64,000 nucleotides of DNA, from contig KQ965733.1 in the NCBI GenBank assembly GCA_001574975.1, positions 189,012 through 253,011 on the forward strand. Direction: 5' to 3'. Source of the DNA: Gonapodya prolifera JEL478. Taxonomy: Eukaryota; Monoblepharomycota; Monoblepharidomycetes; Monoblepharidales; Gonapodyaceae. Position 1 is the stretch's first letter. Each line of letters starts with the position of its first letter. The position numbers and the translations under genes are program-made. The notes under the pieces were generated by a model. That model was given only the letters and a program-made list of their open reading frames with translations. It did not search any database and had not been told where the DNA came from. This document shows positions 50,026 through 61,915 of the stretch, one piece after another.

Positions 50026-53000
50026 TCAGAAATGCATCATATCCTGTGCAAATTTAGACTTACTCATCAAACGCTCGACTGCCTCCGACTCTTCCATTTC
50101 CATCTCGTACTCTCGGTCCCGAGAGGCCTCTACGCGTTCCTCTTTGGAAGCCTGTAAGCGTTCCAACAAAGACTTCCGAGCTGGCTTCCATTCTGCAGCC
50201 AGTCGGGTGAGTTTCAAAACTCGGTTGGACACTGTCATGTTGTCCCGTCTTTGCTTTCCCTCTCGTCTATATCGTCCAATTCGCTCGACAAGGTCCCACA
50301 GTTGGCCTTGAGGCTGCTCTATGAAACCCACTGGAGGAATGTAATCGGGATGTAATGAGAAGAAGTTGTGGGCGAGAACTTTCGGAGGGGCGGGTGGCTG
50401 CGGAGAACGCTTTCCGGGTGAAAGAGCGTTGGGCGCCATTGTCAAATTGACTGGTGGGGGTGCAGGAGTGGGTGTCGCTTGCACTCGTGCCTCCGGGGCT
50501 TTCCTGCCAACAATGACACCCATTTCTTGGAGACGGGCAAGAGCATTTTTCAGTGTCTCCTTGTTATATGCTTCCATGGTGGCCAGGTCGCCTGCGGAAA
50601 GGATAAATTGTTGTAAAGGTGCCACCATGAGCGGTACGAGTCACAAGTCACCCTCGTGGTAAAGCGTTTTTCCAAACATCTGCAATCTCGCCATGAGTGT
50701 GCCTTCATCGACCCAATCAGAGTAGCCACCTCCGTCGTGCACGAGGGTAAAAAGTCCCACTGTGGCAACCCAGTATGCTTCCACGAAGGGCCACAACAAG
50801 AAACAGAACAGATCTTGAATACGAAAACAAGTATTGGTCAGAAAAGAAAGAAACGAAGTAACCTTTCCATTCATCTGCCTCACCGTAAGTCTCTCTCCCA
50901 TTTTTGACCTCTTCCTTTGCGAGTGAGACAGTCCCGCTGAGTTCATCGGCAACACCGGAGCGTTCAACTGCGACAACACCCTTGTCTTCCAAGTAGTTTA
51001 ATGTGTCTCGCACGGTGTTCTCAATCTTGCCAGGCTGGTAAATGAACTCTCCTTTCAGCAACTGTGAGAGGAACGAGACATCATCAAGTAAGTCAGGCTT
51101 GATTCGGATCCTGATTGAGTTGATAGTGAGCAGCTGCTAGGATAGTTTGAAACTCAAGGAATTACCTGCGACGGTTGGAACGGCTCCCCGAACTATTCAA
51201 AAAGGTGCCGGTGGTTAACGTCGGAGAATACGGTATCTACCTTCGACCCTTACTTTTTAATGGAGATGTACTAATTTTTGGATCACAAATGGAGTCAACG
51301 CTTACTGCAAGCACAGGAGTAGAAGTATAAACGTACCATCGACACGGTAAGAATCGCTTCCGAGATGAAGATATTGATGACATTGTTCCGGTACAAGGAA
51401 AGCTCAAACGGCTTGATTGCGTAGTAAACCTTTTCCAGGAGCCCCTTTTGTTCTCCAATGTAGTCCTTGAAGAGTGAACTGTTGTGATATTGAGGCGCTT
51501 CCAAGGATAACCATGAAAATACTCACACGGATAACGGAAAGAGCACGGTCTACCACTGAACCAGTGGCCATACCTCCAAAGTCTGCCACTGTTCCACCCT
51601 TGGCCACGATTTCGCGGCGAAGCCACTCGACTCGCCGAATCAACTGCAAAAAAATAAAATAAATGGTTGGGTGACGCTACGAAAGAATCTCCGGACATTG
51701 AATTACCTCTTCTCGTCCAACTCCATTTCCTCGAAGTGTTAAGAGAACTGTGCCAACCAAAGCAGTAGGCATCACCACTGATGCAGCATTAATGTTGCCC
51801 AGAACTTGGAAGCCAAAAGATTGGAGTAACAGTTGCCTGTGTTCGGCGTTCTCCGCTGGGTTGAAGTTTGGCCGGCTGTGAAACTTTTGCTTTAACCCAT
51901 ACATAAACACAACGGGGACACCAACCGAGACTTACCGCTCTGTCATTACCTCACGTTTTATAAATTCACTCAACAAATAAGGTTTGGCAAACCTAATATC
52001 AATCCGACCAAGTTTCAGCTGAAATACCATTGTTGATGTTGCGGCTCTGAATTCCACCTGCAACCTCAAACACCCACCCCAAGTACTCTACTGGCACTTG
52101 CGACACCCGCAAGGGATTCTGGAGTCTTTTCGGCGCCTAAGAGCTCTGAAGCATAAGTGCTCGTTTCAACGACATTGTCCTGTGGTCGCTTCAATCAATA
52201 CTCAGTTGTTTGTTTAACAGAAAAGAACCCACGTATCCAATACTGAGTGGGACAATGATACAATCTTTTGCCCTTCCGAACAAAACGCTTTCTTGAATCA
52301 TCTTGAGAATGCCAAATCTCGGTGCGAGTAATTTGCCGGTTCGACTCCTTGTTCCCTCAATGAAGACCTCCTGAAATGATTTGAAGATCATTGAGAGGGT
52401 GCGATGAAATCGCGACCACAGTTTGGAATGGGAAGAAGGAAAAAGTTCAAGGGTATTCGGGTCATTGGTAGCCTCGCAAACGGAGGCAGACACCTCGTCA
52501 CAAAACGCACAATGTTGTGTCCTCGGTGGAGAAGAAGATCCACATATTCACGAACAAGCGTTGTGTAGAGAGGTGTGTCTGACCATCCACCCCGTCGAAT
52601 GAAAAATGCACCACATTGACGCAGGATGGGGCCGACAAGTGGGAGGTCTCTGCAATTATTCTCGAAAAAGGGAGCTAGAAGTACGATATTGCATCTTCAC
52701 TCACAAGTTATTGCCCGCAGTTATATGAGGTAATGCGATTCCGAGCCGGTAAAGGACGTACGAGATCACAAGGTAGTCAACGTGTGATTTGTGTGATGGA
52801 AGGAATATCATGGATAGCTGTTCACTCTCCCCCTTGCGGGCCCATTTCTTCAGTTCGATGATCTCGGACTCTCGTATATGTATGCCTTGGTGATACCTGG
52901 TCGATGAGAACCTGTTATTCTACCATGTAACAAGGGAACCCGGTACCAATTCATGGTGGGCAAGTAGAACTGAGGCTGAATACTTGCATGCGGGCCAAGA

Positions 53001-53473
53001 TATTGTTGACCGCGAACTCCATGAACTTGAGAGTCTTCAGGTTTGACATATCCGCAATAAGGTTGTTAATTTCACTATGAACTTTTGTCCATGTCTTCTT
53101 CTTTAGCACGGTCAGCGTTGGGCGGCTCTTTGGAGGCCCAGTGTACGATTCATACTCTGCTTGTGCATACTCCCGTACAGCGGATCTAACTGAGGCAATA
53201 TCACAAAGATGTACGGGTAGGAACGTCATTCACAAGGAATCTCTCACGAGCTTCTGATTTGAACAATTCCTTCCTAATGTCAGCTCCGTATCCTGGATAA
53301 AAAACATTTGCGCCAATGAAATCACGCTCTTCCTTCCATGAGGATGCCCCAAGCCAGTTTTTGGACTTTCCGGGCTCCACAAGTTGGGTTCCTTCCCGAA
53401 GGATGTACGTGGAGTTCCCAGTTTGTTCGTGAATGTCTTGGGTCACCATCACTGGGGCCGTTTTGTATGCCAT
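50026..53473 (-). CDS. Glycerol-3-phosphate acyltransferase (GPAT/PlsB family)
   Basis: Mapped exons include 53234-53473, 52988-53169, 52705-52896, 52511-52649, 52233-52370, about 51936-52179 (with an internal intron near 52060-52105), 51707-51875, 51527-51643, 51337-51465, then about 51060-51200 and on to 50026. Acyltransferase blocks are LPSHKSHVDYL (catalytic HxxxxD), GAFFIRRG, VFIEGTRSRTGK, IVPLSIGYD and FGFQVL with INAASVVMPTALVGT, plus FELSLYRNNVINIF. It makes lysophosphatidate, the first step of glycerolipid synthesis, at a membrane. The intron between 52988 and 52896 starts with GC. The exon order around 51060-51336 is not fully resolved. The C-terminal 200 residues carry a Pro-rich insert. 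Confidence 0.92.
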
Positions 53474-53571
53474 CCTACTAGGATGGCACGGAAATCGCGG
53501 AGATCGGAGTCAGGGGCTCCTTCGTTTGAAGGACAGTCGGGTAATCTTCATCTATTATTATAACATGAAAT

Positions 53572-55550
53572 TTACCAGCCATCCAATGTGTGCTTGAGAC
53601 GATATTTCACCATGTCTAAAGAATTTTTGAAAGTTGTGACAAAACTCGCTCTGCGGTTTCATCTTGGATCAGCTTACCGGCAATCGTAATCATCTTGATT
53701 CCGAACTTCTTCGCAAAGACAGCGAGGTCGTCCCGTCTCGCCATCGTCCCGTCATCTTTTACAATCTCGCAAATGACGCCCACGGGATTCAAGCCTGATA
53801 GCTTGCAAAGATCTACGTAATCGAATCTTGGAATAGTACGTTGAATTCACTTCACACAAGGCGGAACACCTACCAACTGCTGCTTCTGTATGACCTGTCC
53901 GCTTCAATACTCCCCCCCGTTGGGCGCGAAGCGGAAGAATGTGGCCCGGTCGCGCAAAGTCTAACACCATGGCATTAACAAAGGATACCTTCGAGGTGCA
54001 AAGTGTTCACAAGAACATACCTGCCGGTTTCTTCTTTGGGTCAGCAAGTGCTCGAACAGTCGCAGCCCGATCCGCAGCTGAAATTCCCGTAGTGGTTCCC
54101 TCAATGAGATCGACCGTAATGGTGAAGGCTGTTCCCATGTACTCTTTGTTGTCATTCTTCGAGACCATGAGGGGAAGTTCAAGCTCCTCGAGCCGCTCTG
54201 TTGTCATTGGTGCACAACTTTGAAAAGAATTGGTCAAAACAAATGACAGGCACAAAAAATCGAAGTACCAACACAAGGCCACTGCTGTACCGAATGAGAA
54301 ACGCCATTTTTTCCGGGTTCATATGCTCAGCAGCCATAATCAGGTCGCCCTCGTTCTCTCGATCCTCTATGGAACAAAGACGTCAGTATGTCGAATGGAA
54401 TCGAAGGGACCAAGACCTACCATCGTCCACCACTACGAGAAACTTACCCTCGGCTTGTTCGTGTCAGCTTTGAAGGGTAGACACCAGTATGACGCACCGA
54501 AACTCACTAAAATCTTTCAGGCCTTCTTCGATACTGTCAAATTCATACTTCATAGGTGCCTCGGGAGTGGCCTCGTTTTCCTCCAACTTCATCTTCACAA
54601 CCTTCTCCACAACAGCCTCAAGCGCCTTGAGCGCTTGCTCGTCTCCTGTCACACGGCCGGCAACTCCGTCAGGTAACGATCCGAGAGCATGTTGGCGGGC
54701 GGAAGCCAACTGCTCAGACGTCGGTGAAGAGGATGCCGTTGTCACACCAGTACCATTAGAGTGAAGTGTTCGTACGACCCTTTCAACGTACTGCAGCCAC
54801 GGTCGACTTCAGTACATACATCACCAGATCATGAGACACGGGTCGCGCACCTTCCCTACAACGTCGACTTCGACATTAACGCTGTCACCGACAGTCAACT
54901 TCCCGAGGTTGATGTGCTCCAGAGTGTAAGGAACCAACATTACGGAGAACTCTTTCGCTTGTGCGTCCGCACGGATGATGGTGAGGGAGGTGCCATCAAG
55001 TGTGATGAATCCTTTCGGGACAATGTAGGTGAAGGCATCTGCAAGTTGTTCCGTGGATGTCTGCGGGAGGTACAAGGTGAATTCGACTGAATTCGGCGGC
55101 TCTTGGCGTATCGAGCGTATGGTAGCTGTCGTATCAACATGTCCCTGCCACAGTTGGTGTGATGATTCATGTGTTAGCGAGTGTCGAAAGAATTGCAATT
55201 CCGCCTCTGTCAAGACTGATGCGCAGTCTGGAGCGAAAGCTCACCTGAACAAAGTGTCCTCCGAACCTGCTTCCAGGCGTCAACGCCCTCTCAAGATTGA
55301 CCAACGATCCGGGTTTGAGCGAGCCGAGTGCCGTTCTCCGCAGAGTCTCAGGAGTAAGGTCAAAAGAAAACGATGCGTCGGCACTGTTTATCTTGGTAAC
55401 CGTGAGACAAACTCCGTTGACGTTGATTGAGTCGCCCGGTTTTGTGTCGACAACGAGAGTTGCACAATTCCTCACGACGAGTGCCGTCGTGGACACTCCA
55501 GCTTCCAAGGTCCCAACAGTGCCAAGCGCTTCGACGATGCCTGTGAACAT
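53572..55550 (-). CDS. Riboflavin synthase - DHBP synthase fusion
   Basis: Nine exons (55245-55550, 54851-55144, 54508-54790, 54421-54453, 54273-54366, 54021-54217, 53874-53960, 53678-53812, 53572-53615) read as one frame of about 490 residues. Residues 1-207 are riboflavin synthase (RIB5): [20 protein letters not shown], the second barrel GHVDTTATI, and [14 protein letters not shown] at the end. A 70-residue acidic, helical linker follows. Residues 280-490 are 3,4-dihydroxy-2-butanone 4-phosphate synthase (RIB3): [36 protein letters not shown] and GHTEAAVDLC with VGVICEI. No stop lies between the parts, and RIB3 has no ATG of its own before the linker. Both enzymes act in riboflavin synthesis in the cytosol: DHBP feeds lumazine synthase, whose product is the substrate of riboflavin synthase. 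Confidence 0.88.
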
Positions 55551-55680
55551 TTTTCGAAGATTTTCGGCAGATTCGATCTCAAATGCTTTCCGATTGGATG
55601 ACCAATGCAACCCGTGCCCTCAGACTTTGGCCGAACTGTGAGGCGCAATCTGGGTTGGTCGGATACAATTCATCATTTTC
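55551..55680. promoter_or_regulatory. Shared divergent promoter, riboflavin fusion / Rieske-like gene
   Basis: 130 bp separate the two start codons on opposite strands. No FMN riboswitch-like structure or other motif was recognised. Confidence 0.35.
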
Positions 55681-56962
55681 ATGAAAGATGCCGATCGCCG
55701 CACCACGCAATTTGGAGGCAAAGGTTCGCTACACCATTGTGCTCATTTGCAACTGCGTGTCTTGACTTCAAACCGGCTCGATCATTGTCATCCCGCACGG
55801 CAGTGGTACACCAACACTGCAATTTTCGATGCTGAGAGGCGAACTATTTTCAGCAACTCCTGGCTTTTCTGTACGAATCTCCTAAGGCTCAAGGAGAGTA
55901 AAAGTTTGGAGCTTGACGTTTCGGGGTAGGTTCATGTTGAAAGATCAGCAGATGATCATCTCTCTCATTTGAACAATTAAAGACACCATTTGACTCTGAC
56001 AATAAACGAGGACCAAGAAGGACACGAAAAAGTTTCGGCCGTCTGCGGTGACGGATGTTCCTTGACACTCTCCATTACATCGCAATTGTTCGTGTTTGTA
56101 AACTTTTGTGACAAGCCTACACCGTTCTCGGAGTTCTTCAAAGGACTCGAAGCCGAGCTCTCATCGGCGGACTTCAATCCCAGTGAATGGCGTTAGTGAG
56201 TGACGAATGGATAGAATGAATCGGAATCCAGTATTCAACGTTTGGATACAGCGATTCGGAGTTTTTCACAGCTGCCAAGATAAACTGGAAGTCATACATG
56301 GACAATTATGCAGAGTGGTGAGGTATTGTTGGGTTCACAAAGAGTGCTCGAAGTGTGGACTCATCCGTTGCTTTAGTTACCATTGCAAAACAGGGCACCC
56401 CGTGACTTTCAAAGACTATGACTTAAAGTCCTACCGCGTCGACACGCGTTCCAACTATTCTCGGCATTTCTGCTCCCGAAAAGACAGCTCTCTCTCAGGA
56501 AGTAAAGACGGGCTTGGAACCGCAGAGGGTCTTTGGGTGCAGCTTTACCCGAATGCAGCAATATCGATAGTATGTCCAGCTTGACAGTGATACCTTTTAA
56601 CGCAGATATTTGACAATATTGGCCATAAGTACTCCGACGCCATCTCTTGCATGATTGTCGACCCGCGGAGTGCTACTACTTCAAAGTTGCAATTTCAGGT
56701 TTGTTCCGAACGTCAAGTTTCGGTAGCGTTGTGATCCTCACGTGTGTTGCAGGTCTTCTTCCGCTCCACAGCTTCTGAAGCTACTCGCACTGCATTCTAC
56801 TCCGCACTGCACGCAGTTGTGGACGAGGACCTTGAATTATCAGAAGGCGCACAGCGAAATTACGAACTCGGGATATGGGCAACAGGCGCACTTCACCCTG
56901 TGCGAGAAAATGGAGTTATCCACTTTCAATCCCGAGTTCGAGATGACGTGGGGTTGGCATAA
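55681..56962 (+). CDS. Rieske-type ring-hydroxylating oxygenase homolog without Rieske ligands
   Basis: Six exons (55681-55925, 55983-56195, 56252-56317, 56377-56569, 56606-56698, 56753-56962) give about 339 residues, against about 400-450 for family members such as choline monooxygenase. The N-terminus has the family opening WYTNTAIFDAERRTIFSNSWLF. The catalytic domain has LFVFVNF, INWKSYMDNYAECYHCKTGHP with both mononuclear-iron histidines, and a C-terminal LHPVRENGVIHFQ. Where the two CxH and CxxH [2Fe-2S] motifs should stand, about 65 residues are missing and only a short VCGDGCSL stretch remains, in one uninterrupted exon. Without the cluster, normal electron transfer is not expected, so a different role or decay is possible. 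Confidence 0.82.
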
Positions 56963-57085
56963 TTAAAGATTGAAGTGTGCGGTCTATGTTGAAACAATTT
57001 CGATACAAAGTGCTTCCCACTACATCTACGATGGCCAAGTAAAGTGACAGACATAATGCCGGGGGCAGAACGAATCCTCTCCCGC

Positions 57086-58631
57086 TTACTTGCCTCCAGT
57101 GGTTCCAAGACCCATGACAGTCTTGAAGGTGTCTGATGAAAATGCAGTCAAGGTGAGAAAAGCGACCGATTGTCCAATACAACGGGGTTTACATACCGTA
57201 GATCCACCATTGGAAACCTTCATACCACCAAGCAGGCAAAATACAAGATGGTGAGGCCGCCTGTATTCGATGCCGAAAGAAACACAATGAACGCACCTGT
57301 AAGAGTACCGACCATGAGGATACGGGCACCGAGACCCTTGGTCGCGAGCGCGTAGAATCCAGTCTCCGATGCGATTTGGCCAAGGCCCTTGCCCTTGTTC
57401 TCGGCCTTACCCATGAGAGAGACCAGAGAGTCGGCGGGGTGAGAAACGATGGCACAAGCGACGCCGGCAATGTAGCCGGAAGCGAAGGTCACACCAAGCT
57501 GGGTAGCCTTGGAGTACGTCTCTTTCGGAGCGGTGAAGATGTGGGTGTAGAACAGCGACACGGTCTGCGGGTGGCCCGACGAAAGTGAGACGATTCGGTG
57601 GAGAGTTTACTTTTACACGAGGGTCGACCGCTTACCTGCTCGAAGAGCACGAATTTCTGTAATATGTAAACAAGTTATCTGGGGCCATGTCATCGTGACA
57701 GAAACCGAAAAAAACTTACGGCGATGGTGTAAGGGATTTGTCTGCTCCAGAGCGGTACAAGAGAACCGTAGGGGAAGCGAGTGGTCGCACGTTCAGCCCA
57801 CATCTTGGAGGTGGCAGCGCTAAAGGCAACTGGCCAAGTGCCGGCGGGAGAGGTCTGGACCTTGACCTTAACCATTTCAAGTGGGCAAAGCGCAATGTCT
57901 GTTGTGGCATGTCAGCTTCATCAGTATGGTAACTCGAGTTCCAGCGTCAATAGATGAACCAACCGGCGAAGAACTCAGCGGAAGCGGAACCAGCAGCCCA
58001 AATCCACGCCTTGTACTTCTTCGCGTTCTCCTCGCCAGCCAAGTTGGAGTAGGTGTCTTTGAACACCTCGTACAGGCCGTATTTGAAGGCACCCTGGAGC
58101 GAGTACCCAATCAAAGTCGGCGTGAAGCCCTTCCAGATGGCAGCCGAACCCTCCTCCTTCATGATGGTTTTCAAGCCGGAGACCAAGCCGTTGTACTTTC
58201 CAGGGAACACCTGATTGTGGCGAGTTTCGGCGATCAGAGCTTCGAAAGAAAAAATTCATCACAGTCAGGGGCAACGAACCTGCATGTTGCACTTGGTCAC
58301 ATCCAGAGGAGTGATTCCAGCGTGCGTAAGACCACATGCAAGAACTCCACCCCACAAACACTTCTGGTAGTAGTCGACTGACAATCCAAGGGGAAAAGAG
58401 ACGCCATACAAGGTGTAACAATCGAAAGACGAGATGGAAAGGGAGATGTATTACGAATTGATGATGCGGGGACAGCGGAGGAAGTCGAGTACGCGGGGAA
58501 AGAGTGAGACGGAATCAATTCAACGTGGGTGGGGAAAAGAATACATCCAGTCAGGGATGCGGGCGCAGCTTACAGTTGTGGGGAACGGCTCCCGCGTAGC
58601 GAACGTCCCACTGTTTCGTTGCGACGGCCAT
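57086..58631 (-). CDS. Mitochondrial phosphate carrier
   Basis: Eight exons (58574-58631, 58280-58377, 57964-58210, 57720-57898, 57636-57656, 57564 down to 57297, 57197-57217, 57086-57132) give about 312 residues, the normal length. Three carrier repeats show P-x-D/E-x-x-K type signatures: TPLDVTKCNMQ, CPLEMVKVKVQ and SHPADSLVSLM. TLIGYSLQGAFKYGLYEVFK and the KFVLFEQ exon are characteristic of the phosphate carrier (Mir1/PiC). It imports phosphate with protons across the inner membrane for ATP synthesis. Two exons are only 21 nt. It is transcribed toward the Rieske-like gene. Confidence 0.95.
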
Positions 58632-58723
58632 CGACAAGGTGAAGAGGTGAGGGTTGACGGGACGAGAGTGGGCACCACGTTTCCTGAAAAAGCCGGACCA
58701 ATAAATGAGGCTCAGCCCACTAC

Positions 58724-59933
58724 TCACGACCACTGAATGTCTGTATTTACAAATCGCCCAATACGTTGAACGACAGTACTTTCTACAAAAATATCGTTGT
58801 GTCCACGATGTTCGAGCCATAGTGGCGCGACGACGGGGTTATTCGGTGCGGGAAGGCGCGAAGCAGTCCTCGAATTGGTGTAGAGCCACTCTCCGTGAGT
58901 GAAGGGGACTACCTCGTCTTCTCTCCCATGAATAAAAAGAATTGGGAAATCCAGTTCTCGAATTCGCCGATATGACGGGAAGTAATCGAAGAAGGGAATC
59001 GAGAACGGAGCGATAACTTGAGTAGTTGACTTGAAAGGGCTGATGAGTACCATTTTCTTAACTGTACCAAGTCGTTAGGATTTAGGAAGACAGGAAGGCA
59101 TGTGGCAAACAGGTCCCCACCTCTCTTTGTACTCCCTAGCCAAACTGTTGGCCCGCTTCCCACGGATCTTCCCACAAGAATAACGTCACTCCACTGGTAT
59201 GGCTCCCTGTTAGTCACAGATTTTATCCGCTCAGTGGTGAGCCATTCGTATACCGCCAAAATGTTGTTTTGGCAGTTTTGTTCGCTTGCCCGTCCCGAAC
59301 TCCGGCCATATCCCGAGTAGTCGTATACGATGAGACTTGCGCCAGTCGCATCGCTTAGCTCACGGTAGAAGTCGAAGCTCAAAGGGTGGAGGTTCTCTGT
59401 AATGGTGCAATGGGTGAGGAAGCGGTGCGAACGAGGTGCAGGATTACCGGATCATGATTCAAGGCTCCGTACAAGGTCTCTGTACTTTCTCGCTGAGCCA
59501 AGACTCCATGGGGGGGCCCAACTCGAGACGAAATTCCACCTCACTCCCAGTCCCACCTTCCCCAGCACCACGTACCGGCGTTGCCATGGCTGTACAAAAG
59601 CACATTGCGTGAATTTCGCCTATGAAAAGTCATTGCGTTCATTTCGGTTGTTGAGGAATTGCATTCGAGCAACAACTGCACAGAATGCTCACTGTGGTAT
59701 CCAAAGACAGGCAATTTTGCCCTCCTGTCCGTCGTCCAGTTTGGTAGGGATCTTGAAAAACGCTTCACCTTTATATCGCTGCCAAAGTTCGCTTGGAATC
59801 GTGCCATAAGCTTTACATTCACATCCTCCATTGCACATACATTTAAGCGGCTGGTTTCGTCGGATGGGGGATACGCCTGATTGACCGAATCCGCCGGGAA
59901 CACGATGGTGTTGATGGTATCGAAGGGAAACAT
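58724..59933 (-). CDS. ABHD17/BEM46-like alpha/beta hydrolase
   Basis: Exons 59841-59933, 59693-59778, 59576-59619, 59121-59396 and 58724-59061 encode about 278 residues. The fold is marked by LLYSHGNAENL (oxyanion HGN), VYDYSGYGRSSG, the nucleophile elbow GRSVGSGP in place of GxSxG, ILFIHGREDEVVPF with the catalytic Asp, and EHRGHNDIF with the catalytic His. ABHD17 relatives remove palmitate from membrane proteins; BEM46 affects cell polarity. No N-terminal Cys cluster is visible, so the substrate is open. ATG 59933 is the first possible start. Confidence 0.88.
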
Positions 59934-60454
59934 GCCGCTGATGGTGGGACGTGATTGCTGAGACTGTTCCGTTCATCGAACTAAAACACCGAGATTCTGC
60001 CGAAACGGGTGTCCACGGTCATTTGCCCGTCCCAGCAGAAGTATCGTTTCTCGGAATTCAATGAGCAAGATCGTATGTCTTCGATTTTCTGGGGTCTGAG
60101 TAAGTCAGAATAACGCATCGGTCACGGGAAATGACGAGTACTACGCAAATCCCCCTATAATCCACGGCCGCTAACCGTGAAGTTCAGATTTAAACCACAT
60201 GTTCAGATCATACGCCAAACCCTCAGAAATAATACCTTTTTGTTCAGGTTTAATACAATTTGGTTCAGATTTAATCGAAATCTGGTTCGGGAATAATCCC
60301 TACTCATTTTATTAGGTGCATCTCTCTCATTTCATGCCATTTACGGCCGCTTTAACTTCGTCACGCGCAATACCGTATCGCACTGTGAAACAAAAAGAAG
60401 AATCGGTTTTCATCGCTTCAAGATGGAGCTGCACAAGCACATCCCACTCTCTCA
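59934..60454. other. Intergenic with repeated GTTCAGATTTAA-like motif
   Basis: About 520 bp. From 60180 to 60300 the motif GTTCAG(A/G)TTTAA or variants occur about four times. CAGATTT (60266-60272) and AAATCTG (60278-60284) form an inverted repeat with a 5-nt loop. No gene was seen. Confidence 0.45.
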
Positions 60455-61738
60455 CTAACCCTCTTCCTTATAGTAGTCATCGAATCCGACAACTCTCGAA
60501 AGATCTTTGAAGTCCAATATGGACTCTTTGGTCTTCTCGATGCCTTCCGCGGTGTCGTCCTTCATGGCTTCAAGCATGTCGGACATAGCCTTGATAGCTG
60601 CGCTAAAGATGGTCACAGGGTGGATCGCAACGACGTAGCCCAACTTGGCCAGTGCTGGAGTTGGTAAAACGGGCGTCAAACCACCTTCCACAACATTGCA
60701 GCATCTGCCCCGCAAGGGTAGGTTGAGCATATCACATTCAATGCTTTTCAACTCAAAAGTTCTTACTTGAAGCCGGGAATCTCCTTGCAAAGGCGCTCCA
60801 TTTCCTCAAGTGAACGAGGGGCTTCCAAAAAGGTCATGTCGGCGCCAAGCTCGTGGAACTTTTGGCACCTAACGTGATCCCCAAAAATAATGTTGGATGA
60901 AATTGATTCACGGCACGTCGTGATGACCTCACCGATAGATTGCCTCATCAAGGCTGTCGGTCCCTCTCGCGTCTGTGCGCGCCATGATGAATATATCGAT
61001 CCCAGACTCTTTGCGGGCATCGACGGCAGCACGGATTCGGGCAAACGCTTCCTCTCGGCTGACAATAGCCTTGCCTTTCGTATGTCCACATCGCTTGGGG
61101 AATACTTGATCTTCAATCATGATTCCGCCGACCATGGCCTGCGCAAAACCTCTAAAAATGACGCCAGTTCAACATCGTGTGTTTCAATGTATAACGAGAC
61201 AATCAGACACTCACGATACCGTCCGCTTCAAATTCATCGGGTTGCCATAGCCTGTATCTGCGTCGGCAATGACAGGTATGGTGGTGACCGAGGCGATTCC
61301 TTGGACAATGTCGAGCTGGAGGTTGTCAGAACCCTTACCCCACATCTCGGAATGAAAAGAGTACGCACCACTTCCTTGTAGCTGACCAGTCCCGTGTCTG
61401 GATATCCTTTGGTGGCAGCCAGACCGTAGCCGGTCATGAAAGAGGCGGGATAGCCTGCCTTCTCGATCAGCCTGGCTGACAGAGCATCTTCACGAACGGG
61501 AAGCATCAAAGCATGAAGGACCAATCCTGGCTCAGAAAACGGCCTCGACTCACCGAAACAGCACGGCATCTTGACGCATTTGCCTTCGTTCTGATGTCCG
61601 CGGGAACGATGGGCGACGGTCGGAACCAAATGTGCGATCGCCGCGCTCGCAACGGAATCCCACCTGCGCGTTCTGCAGCAGAGTCCTCAGCGCCTGCGCG
61701 CGCGCGTTGGGAGCGAGTCCGGAGCGATCGGGCTGCAT
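60455..61738 (-). CDS. PEP mutase / isocitrate lyase superfamily enzyme
   Basis: Six exons (61664-61738, 61369-61530, 61215-61315, 60933-61151, 60767-60868, 60455-60704) give about 302 residues. Family hallmarks are RLIEKAGYPASFMTGYG, PVIADADTGYGNP (Mg2+-binding Asp residues), IEDQVFPKRCGHTKGK (catalytic KRCGH loop), RTDARGTDS and FLEAPRSLEEM. Members include 2-methylisocitrate lyase, oxaloacetate acetylhydrolase and carboxyphosphonoenolpyruvate mutase, which cleave or form C-C or C-P bonds. The exact substrate cannot be told. The first exon and the 133-nt intron after it are less certain than the rest. Confidence 0.9.
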
Positions 61739-61915
61739 CGAATGTGTGGAGAACGAATTGATTCTTCCCCACCGACGCTATGACGTGAAAACCCGCGGAG
61801 TTGCCGGCCGATCCGATCAGTTTGGAGCGGGGCGGTGAGAGGTAAAAAAAATATTATCGTAAAGAAAGAATGATGTTTATACATATCGTCTAACATTCAT
61901 CTTACAGCTGTTGCT

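Noticed and set aside
54464-54745. DHBP synthase as a separate gene starting at 54745
   Set aside because: The apparent start is a GTG inside an exon that begins at 54790 in frame with riboflavin synthase; no ATG starts the frame there.
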